Assembly: GCA_016713365.1 (NCBI GenBank)
Contig: JADJPG010000024.1
Location: 33,688-97,687 of the forward strand
Reading direction: 5' to 3'
Length of the DNA: 64,000 nucleotides
Source of the DNA: Verrucomicrobiota bacterium
GTDB lineage: Bacteria > Verrucomicrobiota > Verrucomicrobiia > Limisphaerales > JADJPG01
Shown here: piece after piece, positions 8,644-16,439 of the stretch
Layout: every line of letters begins with the position of its first letter
Position numbering within the stretch: position 1 is the stretch's first letter
The notes under the pieces: model-generated
Databases searched by the model: none
What the model saw: only the letters and a program-made list of their open reading frames with translations
What the model was told of the DNA's origin: nothing
Made by a program: the position numbers and the translations under genes

Positions 8644-11217
8644 ATGGTTCCGATGACGACAGAACAGATTGGTCGGCTGCTCGAAGCGGCGGCGCCGAAC
8701 ACGACGATTTACCTCGTCGGCGTCGGCGGCTGCGGCATGAGCGGACTCGCGCATCTGTTGCTCGACCTCGGCTTTCGTGTGGTCGGCTCTGATCTCTCGG
8801 CGAACGAGGAGACGCGTCAGCTCGCGGAACGCGGGGCGACGATTCACATCGGCCATCGCGCGGAGCAACTCGTCGCGGCGCAGCCCATTCTCGTCGGTTA
8901 CTCGTCGGCGATTCGCCGGGACAATCCGGAATTGCAAGCTGCCGAGCAGCGGCAGATTCCGCTCGCGCGTCGGGCGTTGTTGCTGGCGGCGCTGGTGCAT
9001 CGGCAGCAGGGAATCTGTGTGGCCGGCATGCACGGCAAGACGACCACGTCCGCGTTGCTGGCGTTCGCGCTGGAGAAGTTGGGTGCCGCTCCGAGTTATG
9101 CGATCGGCGCGCTGGTGCCGCAGCTGCCGCGGCACGCGAAGTTCGCAGGCGGTAGCAGCCGACGTGAGTCGGCTCAAATTAGGCCGGGAGCGCAAAGTGC
9201 GGAACTTAACGCGGGTGATCAGAGCCGACTCACGTCGGCTGCAACAGAGAGCTATTTCGTCGCGGAAGCGGACGAGAGTGACGGCACGCTGTCCGAGTTT
9301 CGTCCGCAGCACGCCATCGTGCTGAACGTCGATGCGGAGCATCTCGACTTCTATGCGAATCTCGACGCCATCTGCAGCGAGTTCGCGAACTTCGCGCAGC
9401 AAACGCGCGACACGCTGGTGTTCTGCGCGGATGACGCGCGGCTGGCGGAACTCTTCGCACGACGGCCGGGCGCGGTGTCGTACGGTTTTCATCCGCTGGC
9501 GAATTATCGGCTGGTCGTCGAGCCGTCCAATGGAAGTAGGAGTCGAGGTAACGAGGCTCAAATCAAAACAGATCAGAGTCTCCTCACGTCGACTCCTACG
9601 GGATTCGAGGTGTGGCACTCCGGCGCAAAGCTCGGGGACTTCACGATTCGACTCAACGGCGAGAAGAATGTCTCCAACGCGGGCGCAGTCGTCGCTTTGC
9701 TGCATCGGTTGGGCTACGCGCCGGATGCCATTGCGTCAGCCATTGCGGATTTCTCCGGCGCAGCGCGGCGTCAGCAGGAACTTTTCAGCGATGCGCGATT
9801 CCGCGTGTTCGATGACTACGGTCATCACCCGGCTGAGATTCAGGCGACGTTGCAAGCCTTCAGGAGTCTCGGCGCGCGCCGATCGCTCGTGGCATTTCAG
9901 CCGCATCGCTTCACGCGGACGCAGGCGTTGATGAGCGAGTTTGCGACGAGTTTTGGTCAGGCGGATTTGCTCTGGGTGGCGGACATCTACGCGGCGAGCG
10001 AGCCGGAGATTCCCGGCGTGACGAGCGCGAAGCTGGTGGAGGCGATCCTTGATGCTCGTAGCAGCGGACGTGAGTCCGCTCTTTTGTCTCCGATCGGAGA
10101 TCGGAGCCGACTCACGTCGGCTGCTACCGTTAAGCATGTGCCTTCACTCGACGCCTTGCGCCGGGCGGTGCGCGCGGCCATGCTGCCGGGTGATGTGGTG
10201 CTGTTTCTCGGCGCGGGCGACATCACCAAAGCCGCGCACGAACTCGCCGCTGAATTACGGGAAGAAGCTGTGTCATCGAACGAACAAACCCTGGCCGCGT
10301 TGACGGCATGCGTATCTCCGGAATCCATCGTTCGCCGCGACGAGCCGCTCGCGAAGCGCACCACGTTGCGCGTCGGCGGCAAGGCGGATTACTACGTCGA
10401 GCCGGCGTCGGAAGTGGATTTGTCGCGAGTGCTGAAGCTCTGCGCGGAACGGCAGCTGAAGTTCACGCTGCTCGGGCGTGGGTCGAACTTGCTCATCAAG
10501 GATGGCGGCATCCGCGGCGTGGTGATTTGCCTGAACCATCCGAACTTCAGCCGGCTGGAAATCATCGGCGACAAACTGCATTGCGGTCCGGGTGTGAAGT
10601 TGAAGGCGATTTCGGTGGAAGCGCGTCGGGCGGGCCTGGCCGGCCTGGAGTTTCTCGAAGGCATCCCGGGCAGTCTCGGCGGCTCGATGCGCATGAACGC
10701 AGGCGCGATGGGTTCGTGGCTCTTCGATGTGGTGGAGAAGATCCGGTTCATGGATTACTCCGGCGTCGCGCACGAGCGCGTGGCGAGCGAGGTGAACGTG
10801 GAGTATCGCGGTTGTCCGCTCTTGAAGACGAACGTGGCGCTCGGGGCGGTGCTGAAGGGCCAGCCGACGGCGGCGGAGACGGTCGCGGCGCGGATGCAGC
10901 AATACAGCTCCAAGCGCTGGGAATCGCAGCCGAAGGAGCCGAGCGCGGGCTGCATTTTCAAGAACCCGAAGACGATTCCCGCCGGCAAGCTCATCGACGA
11001 GCTGGGCCTGAAGGGAACGCGGGTCGGCGGCGCGATGGTGTCGGACGTGCATGGGAATTTCATCGTGAACGCGGACAACGCGACGGCGAGCGATGTGCTG
11101 AGTTTGATCGAGGTGGTGAAGCAGCGGGCGAAGTCCGCGCGCGGGATCGAGCTGGAGACTGAGGTGGAGATTTTGGGGAGGGTTGAGGGACGATTGTTCG
11201 AGCATGCCAAGACTTAA
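8644..11217 (+). CDS. murC/murB: MurC-MurB fusion: UDP-MurNAc--L-alanine ligase / UDP-MurNAc dehydrogenase, with three in-frame REP insertions
   Basis: Bifunctional cytoplasmic enzyme. The N-terminal ~539 residues are MurC: VGVGGCGMSGLAH, P-loop MHGKTTT, ADESDGT, FDDYGHHPAEI and FQPHRFTRT are all present. The C-terminal ~318 residues are MurB: RVGGKADYYVEP and GRGSNLLIKDGG for FAD, then GSLGGSMRMNAGAMG, SAGCIFKNP and AGKLIDELGLKGTRVGGA. In SAGCIFKNP a Cys (residue ~770) sits where many MurB enzymes have the proton-donor Ser. The MurC half is about 75 residues longer than usual; the excess is explained by three REP pairs at residues ~170-201, 298-319 and 472-495. The ATG at 8644 was chosen over an upstream GTG at 8608 because the family N-terminus begins shortly after it; the ATG at 8653 is an alternative. 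Confidence 0.94.
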   Translation: MVPMTTEQIGRLLEAAAPNTTIYLVGVGGCGMSGLAHLLLDLGFRVVGSDLSANEETRQLAERGATIHIGHRAEQLVAAQPILVGYSSAIRRDNPELQAAEQRQIPLARRALLLAALVHRQQGICVAGMHGKTTTSALLAFALEKLGAAPSYAIGALVPQLPRHAKFAGGSSRRESAQIRPGAQSAELNAGDQSRLTSAATESYFVAEADESDGTLSEFRPQHAIVLNVDAEHLDFYANLDAICSEFANFAQQTRDTLVFCADDARLAELFARRPGAVSYGFHPLANYRLVVEPSNGSRSRGNEAQIKTDQSLLTSTPTGFEVWHSGAKLGDFTIRLNGEKNVSNAGAVVALLHRLGYAPDAIASAIADFSGAARRQQELFSDARFRVFDDYGHHPAEIQATLQAFRSLGARRSLVAFQPHRFTRTQALMSEFATSFGQADLLWVADIYAASEPEIPGVTSAKLVEAILDARSSGRESALLSPIGDRSRLTSAATVKHVPSLDALRRAVRAAMLPGDVVLFLGAGDITKAAHELAAELREEAVSSNEQTLAALTACVSPESIVRRDEPLAKRTTLRVGGKADYYVEPASEVDLSRVLKLCAERQLKFTLLGRGSNLLIKDGGIRGVVICLNHPNFSRLEIIGDKLHCGPGVKLKAISVEARRAGLAGLEFLEGIPGSLGGSMRMNAGAMGSWLFDVVEKIRFMDYSGVAHERVASEVNVEYRGCPLLKTNVALGAVLKGQPTAAETVAARMQQYSSKRWESQPKEPSAGCIFKNPKTIPAGKLIDELGLKGTRVGGAMVSDVHGNFIVNADNATASDVLSLIEVVKQRAKSARGIELETEVEILGRVEGRLFEHAKT
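9152..9245. repeat. REP inverted pair (BIME-like) copy 1, in-frame in murC
   Basis: Two 24-base arms, 9152-9175 and 9222-9245, are near-perfect reverse complements with a 46-base spacer. Each arm starts (on its own strand) with GTAG or its one-base variant GTTG, followed by a hairpin of AGCCGAC and GTCGGCT around a GTGA loop. GTAG-plus-hairpin is the layout of REP elements mobilised by RAYT (TnpA-REP) transposases. It is translated as …SSRRESA…SRLTSAAT… just before the MurC motif YFVAEADESDG. Confidence 0.92.
9536..9599. repeat. REP inverted pair copy 2 (variant subfamily), in-frame in murC
   Basis: Arms 9536-9559 and 9576-9599 with a 16-base spacer. Both begin GTAGGAGTCGA on their own strand, so this copy belongs to a slightly different subfamily from copies 1 and 3. 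The internal hairpins are imperfect and more diverged. It is read in the same phase as the other copies (…SRSRGNEAQ…SLLTSTPT…) and falls between two predicted beta strands of the MurC central domain. Confidence 0.88.
10058..10127. repeat. REP inverted pair copy 3, in-frame in murC
   Basis: Arms 10058-10081 and 10104-10127 with a 22-base spacer. The left arm hairpin is AGCGGAC with GTCCGCT, the right arm (reverse strand) AGCCGAC with GTCGGCT, so the C/G pair has flipped on both sides of one stem and pairing is kept. It is translated as …SSGRESAL…SRLTSAAT… in the MurC C-terminal domain, before the VPSLDALRRAV helix region. Confidence 0.92.
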
Positions 11218-11673
11218 GACACCGAAGCGCAAGTGGGTCGTTTGGCTTCTCGCGGTCGGTAATCTTTTGGCGATGCCGCTTGTAGAAGAGGTGTATTACG
11301 AAACGAATCTCCGCAGGGGTGCTTATCCGCCTGAAGCTGATTCAATTGGAATTCCAATCATGCAGTTCATCGCAGGTTGGGTGGTAACGTTGCCGGTCTT
11401 TCTCGCTCTAATCTGGTTTGGATTCGGAGAGTATCCAGGAGCAGTCTCGTTCGTTGCCTTTAATAAGAAGCGTCCCTTCGTTCGGCTGTTTGGAGGCTTC
11501 TTGTTGGTATCTGACGGTTTATGAGGTTCACTTTGCGATCAAGAGTGTGGTAGGACGATTTCCGCGGCAGGTGGCATGCGCTGCTTACCCTCTACTTGAT
11601 GCTTTGCTTTCGTAGTTCGGTTGTATTCTCCAAGTGTTCCAAAAGCGGGGCTGATGAATTCGGTGTCACTTGA
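11204..11673 (+). pseudogene. Small membrane protein, unknown, interrupted by two frameshifts
   Basis: A gene starting at ATG 11204, overlapping the end of murC-murB by 14 bases, encodes an unrecognised membrane protein (WVVWLLAVGNLLAMPLVEE…, IMQFIAGWVVTLPVFLALIW…). The frame stops at 11524. Removing one G from the GG at 11516-11517 and one from the GG at 11553-11554 restores an uninterrupted reading through YEVHFAIKSVVDDF and RWHALLTLYLMLCF to a TGA at 11671-11673, about 155 residues with three or four hydrophobic segments. GC is lower than in the flanking dcw genes. Either decay of a non-essential insertion or sequencing error. Confidence 0.6.
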
Positions 11674-11693
11674 TGCCAATTTGGATTTCTGCG

Positions 11694-12618
11694 ATGTCTC
11701 AAAAAGTTAAATATCACCGTGATGCTCGGCGGGTTTTCCGCGGAGCGCGAAGTGTCGTTGAAGACGGGCGCGGCGGCGGCAAAAGGCGCTGCGGTCGCTG
11801 GGTCACACGGTTCATGAACTCGATCCGAAGGACGACACGTGGACGCTCGCGCCAGGCACGGACGTCGTGTTCCTCGCGCTGCACGGGACGTACGGCGAGG
11901 ACGGTCAGGCGCAAGCGCGCTTGGAGAAGCTGGGCGTGCCTTATACCGGTTGCGATCCGGAGGCCAGCCGCGTCGCGTTCGACAAGGTGTTAACGAAGCA
12001 GCGCTGCGTGGCGGCGGGCGTGCCGACGGCGAAGTTCGCGGTATTCGATGCGCCGGGCGCGACGTGGCCGATGGGCTGGCAGCCGCCGGTGGTGCTCAAG
12101 CCGGTGCGGCAGGGTTCGAGCGTAGGTTTGCAGTTCGTGGATCGTGTGGTGGATTTCAGCGCGGCGCTGACCGAAGCGTTGCGGCATGACACGCAGGTGT
12201 TGATGGAGGAACGCATCGTGGGTCGCGAGACGACGGTGGCGATTCTCGATGGCCAGGCGTTGCCGGTCGTGGAGGTGCGTCCGAAGGAAGGGACTTACGA
12301 TTACACAAAAAGTCCTACAGCGGGCCGGACGGAATACTTTGTCCCGCACCGTTCGAGCCGTCAGTGACGGCGGCGATTCGCCAGGCGGCGATCGGAGCTT
12401 TCAATGCCGTGGGCGGACGCGATTACGCGCGCGTGGACGTGATGGTGCGCGCGAACGGCGAACCCATCGTGCTCGAAGTGAACACGCTGCCCGGAATGAC
12501 GGAGACGAGCCTGTTGCCGAAGGCGGCGGCGGCGGCGGGCATTGGTTATCCGGAGCTTTGCCAGCGGATGATTGATCTGGCGATGAAGCGGCGGGGGTCA
12601 ATGACCAAGGCCCAATGA
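11694..12618 (+). pseudogene. ddl: D-alanine--D-alanine ligase Ddl, interrupted by three frameshifts
   Basis: ATP-grasp ligase that makes D-Ala-D-Ala for MurF. The sequence is recognisable in three pieces: NITVMLGGFSAEREVSLKTGAAAAK (from about 11701), then ALRSLGHTVHELDP…FLALHGTYGEDGQAQ… to EGTYDY…GRTEYF, then …SVTAAIRQAA…DYARVDVMVR…LEVNTLPGMTETSLLP. Each join needs one base: an extra A in the A-run at 11701-11705, an extra G near 11784-11785, and a missing T in the TTT at about 12321-12323. With these corrected the product is 307 residues, the normal Ddl length. As the enzyme is normally essential in peptidoglycan makers, either the indels are errors or another ligase exists elsewhere. The 3' end runs into a dispersed repeat. 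Confidence 0.85.
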
Positions 12619-12713
12619 CGCAATGACCAGAGAATTCTCATTGTCCCAGGATTGTTTTGATTCCCGGCGCCAGCCCGTTGCTCATTGAGCATTCAATGGG
12701 CATTGCGTCATTG
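12613..12713. repeat. Intergenic inverted repeat between ddl and ftsQ
   Basis: CAATGACGCAATG at 12613-12625 is matched by its exact reverse complement at 12701-12713. Several extra AATGACC and TCATTG words lie inside, and GAGAATTCTC at 12630-12639 is a small palindrome. The left arm overlaps the last codons of ddl. The remainder of the gap up to ftsQ at 12801 shows no gene. Confidence 0.65.
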
Positions 12714-12800
12714 AACTTTGGACATTCTCTTCTCCTCGTTTCTTTAATACTCATTCTTGCTCTCGTCCTGACTTGTCGTTAGAAATCTCCCGCCCATTCG

Positions 12801-13763
12801 ATGCTCTTTAAACGCAAACGTCGTAACCGGCGCCATTCGCGCGGATACGTCCTCGATGTCAAACTCAGCGCCAGCCAGCGCCGGGAAACCCGGCTGCGCC
12901 GGCTGACGCTGGTCCTCGGTTCGGCGCTCATCCTGTTCTTCACCGTGTTCGTGCTCTGGCGCGGCGGTGACATGGCCATCCGCCACTTCATCTACGAGAA
13001 CCCCGCGTTCGCCATTCGCAGCGTGGATGTCGAGACCGACGGGGTGTTGTCCGCCGAGCAGCTTCGCTCCTGGGCTGGCGTGCGGATGAATGACAACTTG
13101 CTCGCCCTCGATCTGGCGCGCGTGGAACGCGACTTGAAGCTCGTGCCCGCGATTGAATCCGTCGTGGTCGAGCGGGTATTGCCCGGCGGCCTGCGCATTC
13201 GCGTGGCGGAACGCGAACCGATCGCGCAGGTGGTGTTGCCGCAGTTCCGCGCGTCCAACCGCGCCGAAGGCGGCGTCTACACGCTCGATGGCAACGGCTA
13301 TTTCATGTTCCCAGTGGAAGCGGTGCAACGCGCGGTGCCGGTCGTGCAGACGAATGATCATCTGCCGCTGATCGCTGGCATTCCAGCGCGCGATGTGCGG
13401 CCGGGGCGTCAGTCCGAAACGCCGCAGGTGCTGTCGGCGCTGGCGTTGGTGCGCGAGTTCAATCGGTCCCCGATGGCCGGTCTGGTGGATCTCAAGCAGG
13501 TGGACGTTTCTACGCCGGGCGTGTTGATCGCGACGACGGGACAGGGGAACGAGCTGACGTTCGGGCTGACGGATTTCGAGTCGCAGTTGAAGCGCTGGCG
13601 CCTGGTGCATGATTACGCGCAGCGCTTTGGGAAGCTCATCAAAACCCTGGATCTCTCCGTGGCGAACAACGCTCCGATGCTTTGGGCGGACGCGAGCGGA
13701 ACCACGCCGCCGCCCGCACCGAAGCCGTTGAAAGCCTCACCCTACAGGAAGAAACATGTTTGA
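12801..13763 (+). CDS. ftsQ: Cell division protein FtsQ (POTRA domain)
   Basis: Bitopic divisome protein, 320 residues. A basic cytoplasmic N-terminus (FKRKRRNRRHSRG) precedes one transmembrane helix at about 34-52 (LTLVLGSALILFFTVFVLW). A periplasmic POTRA-type domain follows (FAIRSVDVETDGVLSAEQLRSWAGV…NLLALDLARVERDLKLVPAIESVVVERVLPGGLRIRVAEREPIA), the region that contacts FtsB/FtsL and receives FtsK in well-studied bacteria. The C-terminus overlaps ftsA by eight bases. Sequence is weakly conserved outside POTRA, as usual; the location before ftsA-ftsZ makes the call secure. Confidence 0.92.
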   Translation: MLFKRKRRNRRHSRGYVLDVKLSASQRRETRLRRLTLVLGSALILFFTVFVLWRGGDMAIRHFIYENPAFAIRSVDVETDGVLSAEQLRSWAGVRMNDNLLALDLARVERDLKLVPAIESVVVERVLPGGLRIRVAEREPIAQVVLPQFRASNRAEGGVYTLDGNGYFMFPVEAVQRAVPVVQTNDHLPLIAGIPARDVRPGRQSETPQVLSALALVREFNRSPMAGLVDLKQVDVSTPGVLIATTGQGNELTFGLTDFESQLKRWRLVHDYAQRFGKLIKTLDLSVANNAPMLWADASGTTPPPAPKPLKASPYRKKHV

Positions 13764-14982
13764 CCCCTCATCCATCATCGTCGGGCTGGAGATTGGCACC
13801 TCCAAGGTTTGCGCCGTCGTCGGTGAAGTGAACGCCGCCGGAAACCTCAATGTCATCGGCGTCGGTCAATCGCGCTCGCGCGGGGTGCGCAAGGGCGAGC
13901 TGGCGGACGCTTCGTCAGTGGGCGAGGACATTCGCAATGCGATCGTCGAAGCCGAGCAGATGGCGGACGTCGAGATTCGCAGTGTCTATCTCGGAGTGAC
14001 GGGCGGGCACATCCGGGGCTTCACTAATCGTGGCGTGCATCCGGTCGTTTCGGCGGATCGCGAGATCACGAAGGAAGATGTCGAGGACGTGATCAAGAAC
14101 GTTAAGGCGATCAATCTGCCGGCGGAGAATCACGTGGTGCATGGCATTCGTCAGCACTTCCTCGTCGATGGCCAGGACGGAATCATCGATCCCGTCGGCA
14201 TGCTCGGCGCGCGTGTCGAGGTGGACATGCACGTCATCCACGGAAACTTCAATCGCCTGCAGAATCCCATTCGCGCGGTGAAGGGTCTGCAGCTCGAGGT
14301 CGACGCCATCGTGTTCAACGGCCTGGCTTCCTCGCTCGCCTTATTGAGTAACGAGCAGAAGGAAATGGGCGCGCTCGTGATCGACATGGGCGGCGGCACG
14401 ACGGAATACGTCGTTTACAGCGGTGGCATCATCAAGCACGCGGGCGTGCTGGCGGTGGGCGGCGATCACATCTCGAACGATCTCGCGTATGGACTGAAAG
14501 TTCCGCTGGGACGCGCGGAGGCGCTGAAGGTGAAGCACGGCGCGGCGATCATTGAGGATCGCGACAAGGGTTTGACGGTGACGGAAAACGACGAGCTGGG
14601 TCTGCCGATGAAGACGTGCAACGTCGAGCACTTGCGTCGGATCATGTCGTTGCGACTGGAGGAGACGTTCGAGTTGATCGAACACGATCTCGGCAAGGCC
14701 GGGCTGCTTGATTACCTGCGCGCGGGCATTTTCATCTGCGGCGGCGGGGCGCGCATCGAAGGCATCCAGAAGCTGGCAGAGCGGATTTTCCAGCTGCCGG
14801 CGACGCTCGGCAAAACGAATTCCATCAGCGGATTGAAGTCGGCACTGGACCAGCCGGAGTTCGCCACGGCCATCGGCCTGGTGAAGTACGGATCGTTCCA
14901 GCAAAAGAAGAAGACAGGCGGATCATTCACGCAGACCATCAAGGAGACGCTCTTCGGCGGACTCCTGACCCGCAAGCCGTGA
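13756..14982 (+). CDS. ftsA: Cell division protein FtsA
   Basis: Actin-like ATPase that tethers FtsZ filaments to the inner membrane; 408 residues. Visible features are the first phosphate loop IVGLEIGTSKVCAVVGEV near the N-terminus, the 1C-domain region (…VHGIRQHFLVDGQDGIIDPVGMLGARVEVDMHVIHG…), the second phosphate motif VIDMGGGTTEYVVYSGG and the adenosine motif IFICGGGARIEGI. The C-terminal tail TIKETLFGGLL is a plausible amphipathic membrane-targeting helix. A good ribosome-binding site, AGGAAG, lies just upstream inside ftsQ. Confidence 0.96.
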   Translation: MFDPSSIIVGLEIGTSKVCAVVGEVNAAGNLNVIGVGQSRSRGVRKGELADASSVGEDIRNAIVEAEQMADVEIRSVYLGVTGGHIRGFTNRGVHPVVSADREITKEDVEDVIKNVKAINLPAENHVVHGIRQHFLVDGQDGIIDPVGMLGARVEVDMHVIHGNFNRLQNPIRAVKGLQLEVDAIVFNGLASSLALLSNEQKEMGALVIDMGGGTTEYVVYSGGIIKHAGVLAVGGDHISNDLAYGLKVPLGRAEALKVKHGAAIIEDRDKGLTVTENDELGLPMKTCNVEHLRRIMSLRLEETFELIEHDLGKAGLLDYLRAGIFICGGGARIEGIQKLAERIFQLPATLGKTNSISGLKSALDQPEFATAIGLVKYGSFQQKKKTGGSFTQTIKETLFGGLLTRKP

Positions 14983-15010
14983 TCGGCGGGCGGCAACAAG
15001 CAAAGGATCT

Positions 15011-16333
15011 ATGACTCCCGATACTGGCGCGACGCCGGAGACCCCGGCCTTGAAGAAATCGTTCTCGATCAAGGTGCTCGGCGTGGGCGGCGCGGGCTGC
15101 AACGCCGTCAATCATCTCGCGCGGGAAAACTTCCCCGGCGTGAGCTTTGCCGTCATGAACACCGATGCGCCGGCGCTGGCGCAGTCGCCGGTGGAGGTGA
15201 AGATCAATCTCGGCGCGAAGTCCACGCGCGGTCTTGGCGCGGGCGGTGATCCGGAGCGCGGTCGCGCGGCGGCAGAGGAGGATGTGGCCCAGATTCGATC
15301 GCTCTGCGACGGCGCAGACGTGGTCTTCGTCGTGGCGGGCATGGGCGGCGGCACGGGCACCGGCGCAAGCCCAGTGGTGGCGCGGGTGGCGAAGGAGACC
15401 GGCGCACTCGTCTTGTCCATCGTGATGTTGCCGTTCGATTGCGAAGGCAGCCGGCGCACGCGTCAGGCGCAGTTGGGCCTGCATGATCTCAAGGGCGCGG
15501 CGGACGGCGTGATTTGCTTGCCGAACCAGCGGGTGTTTAAACTCATCGATGAGAACACGAGCTTGTTGGAGGCGTTTCACATCACGAACGAGCTGGTGGC
15601 GCAGGGCGTGCGCGGCATCTGGCGTTTGCTGTCGCGGCCGGGCTTGATCAACGTGGACTTTGCGGACCTGTGCTCGGTGACGCGCGGCAAGCACGCGGAG
15701 AGCTGCCTGGTGACCGCGGAGGCGCAGGGTGAGGGTCGTTCGCGCGAAGTGATGGAGAAGATTTTGGCGCACCCGCTTATTGAAGGCGGCCAGGTGTTGA
15801 CGGAATCGGCCGGCGTGCTGGTGTGCATTGCGAGCGGTCGCAGCCTTGCGATGGCGGAGGTGAACCGCATCATGGAACAGATCAATCGCCAGTGCGAACA
15901 GGCGCACATCATCATGGGCGCGGCGATCGACGAAGATCTCGGCGACAAGCTGCTGGTTACCGTGGTGGCTTCGCGCAAGGCCGGGAACGAGAGCGGAGCG
16001 CGTTCGAGCGAGCCGTCGGGCAATCCACGGTTCACCGAGACCGCGGCGTCGGCTTACTCGGCAGGGGTCGAGATGGAAATGCCGCTGACGGGCGCGAGCT
16101 CAAAATCGGCGTCGCGCTTTGTGGCGCCGGCACCGGAATCGACGCCTGAGAAAACGGAACGTCTGCTCACCCAACAGCGCGGTGGCCGCAAGTCGACCAA
16201 TCGCCTGAAGCAAACCCAACTGCCGCTGGAGATTGTTTCCCGCGGGCGTTTCGAGAAGAGTGAGCCAACAATTTATCACGGTCAGGATCTGGATGTGCCC
16301 ACTTACATCCGGCGCGGCATCGCGCTGAACTGA
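15011..16333 (+). CDS. ftsZ: Cell division GTPase FtsZ
   Basis: Tubulin-like GTPase forming the Z-ring; 440 residues. It carries VLGVGGAGCNAVNHL at about 22-36, the tubulin signature GGGTGTG at 112-118, and the catalytic T7 loop NVDFADL (NxDxxD type) at about 215. After a variable ~100-residue linker the protein ends in a conserved C-terminal peptide, DLDVPTYIRRGIALN, close to the canonical D-(I/V)-P-x-(F/Y)-(L/I)-R-R that binds FtsA. Presence of FtsZ with FtsA fits Verrucomicrobiota, in contrast to Planctomycetes and Chlamydiae. Confidence 0.97.
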   Translation: MTPDTGATPETPALKKSFSIKVLGVGGAGCNAVNHLARENFPGVSFAVMNTDAPALAQSPVEVKINLGAKSTRGLGAGGDPERGRAAAEEDVAQIRSLCDGADVVFVVAGMGGGTGTGASPVVARVAKETGALVLSIVMLPFDCEGSRRTRQAQLGLHDLKGAADGVICLPNQRVFKLIDENTSLLEAFHITNELVAQGVRGIWRLLSRPGLINVDFADLCSVTRGKHAESCLVTAEAQGEGRSREVMEKILAHPLIEGGQVLTESAGVLVCIASGRSLAMAEVNRIMEQINRQCEQAHIIMGAAIDEDLGDKLLVTVVASRKAGNESGARSSEPSGNPRFTETAASAYSAGVEMEMPLTGASSKSASRFVAPAPESTPEKTERLLTQQRGGRKSTNRLKQTQLPLEIVSRGRFEKSEPTIYHGQDLDVPTYIRRGIALN

Positions 16334-16439
16334 TCGCAGAAGCTTCAAGAGCGGCGTATCACCGCGGCCTCCTTCGCATTCACGGTAGTTCCTCCCGTGC
16401 GGGTCCGTCGTCCTCCAACTGCTGGAGCGTCCTTCCGAA

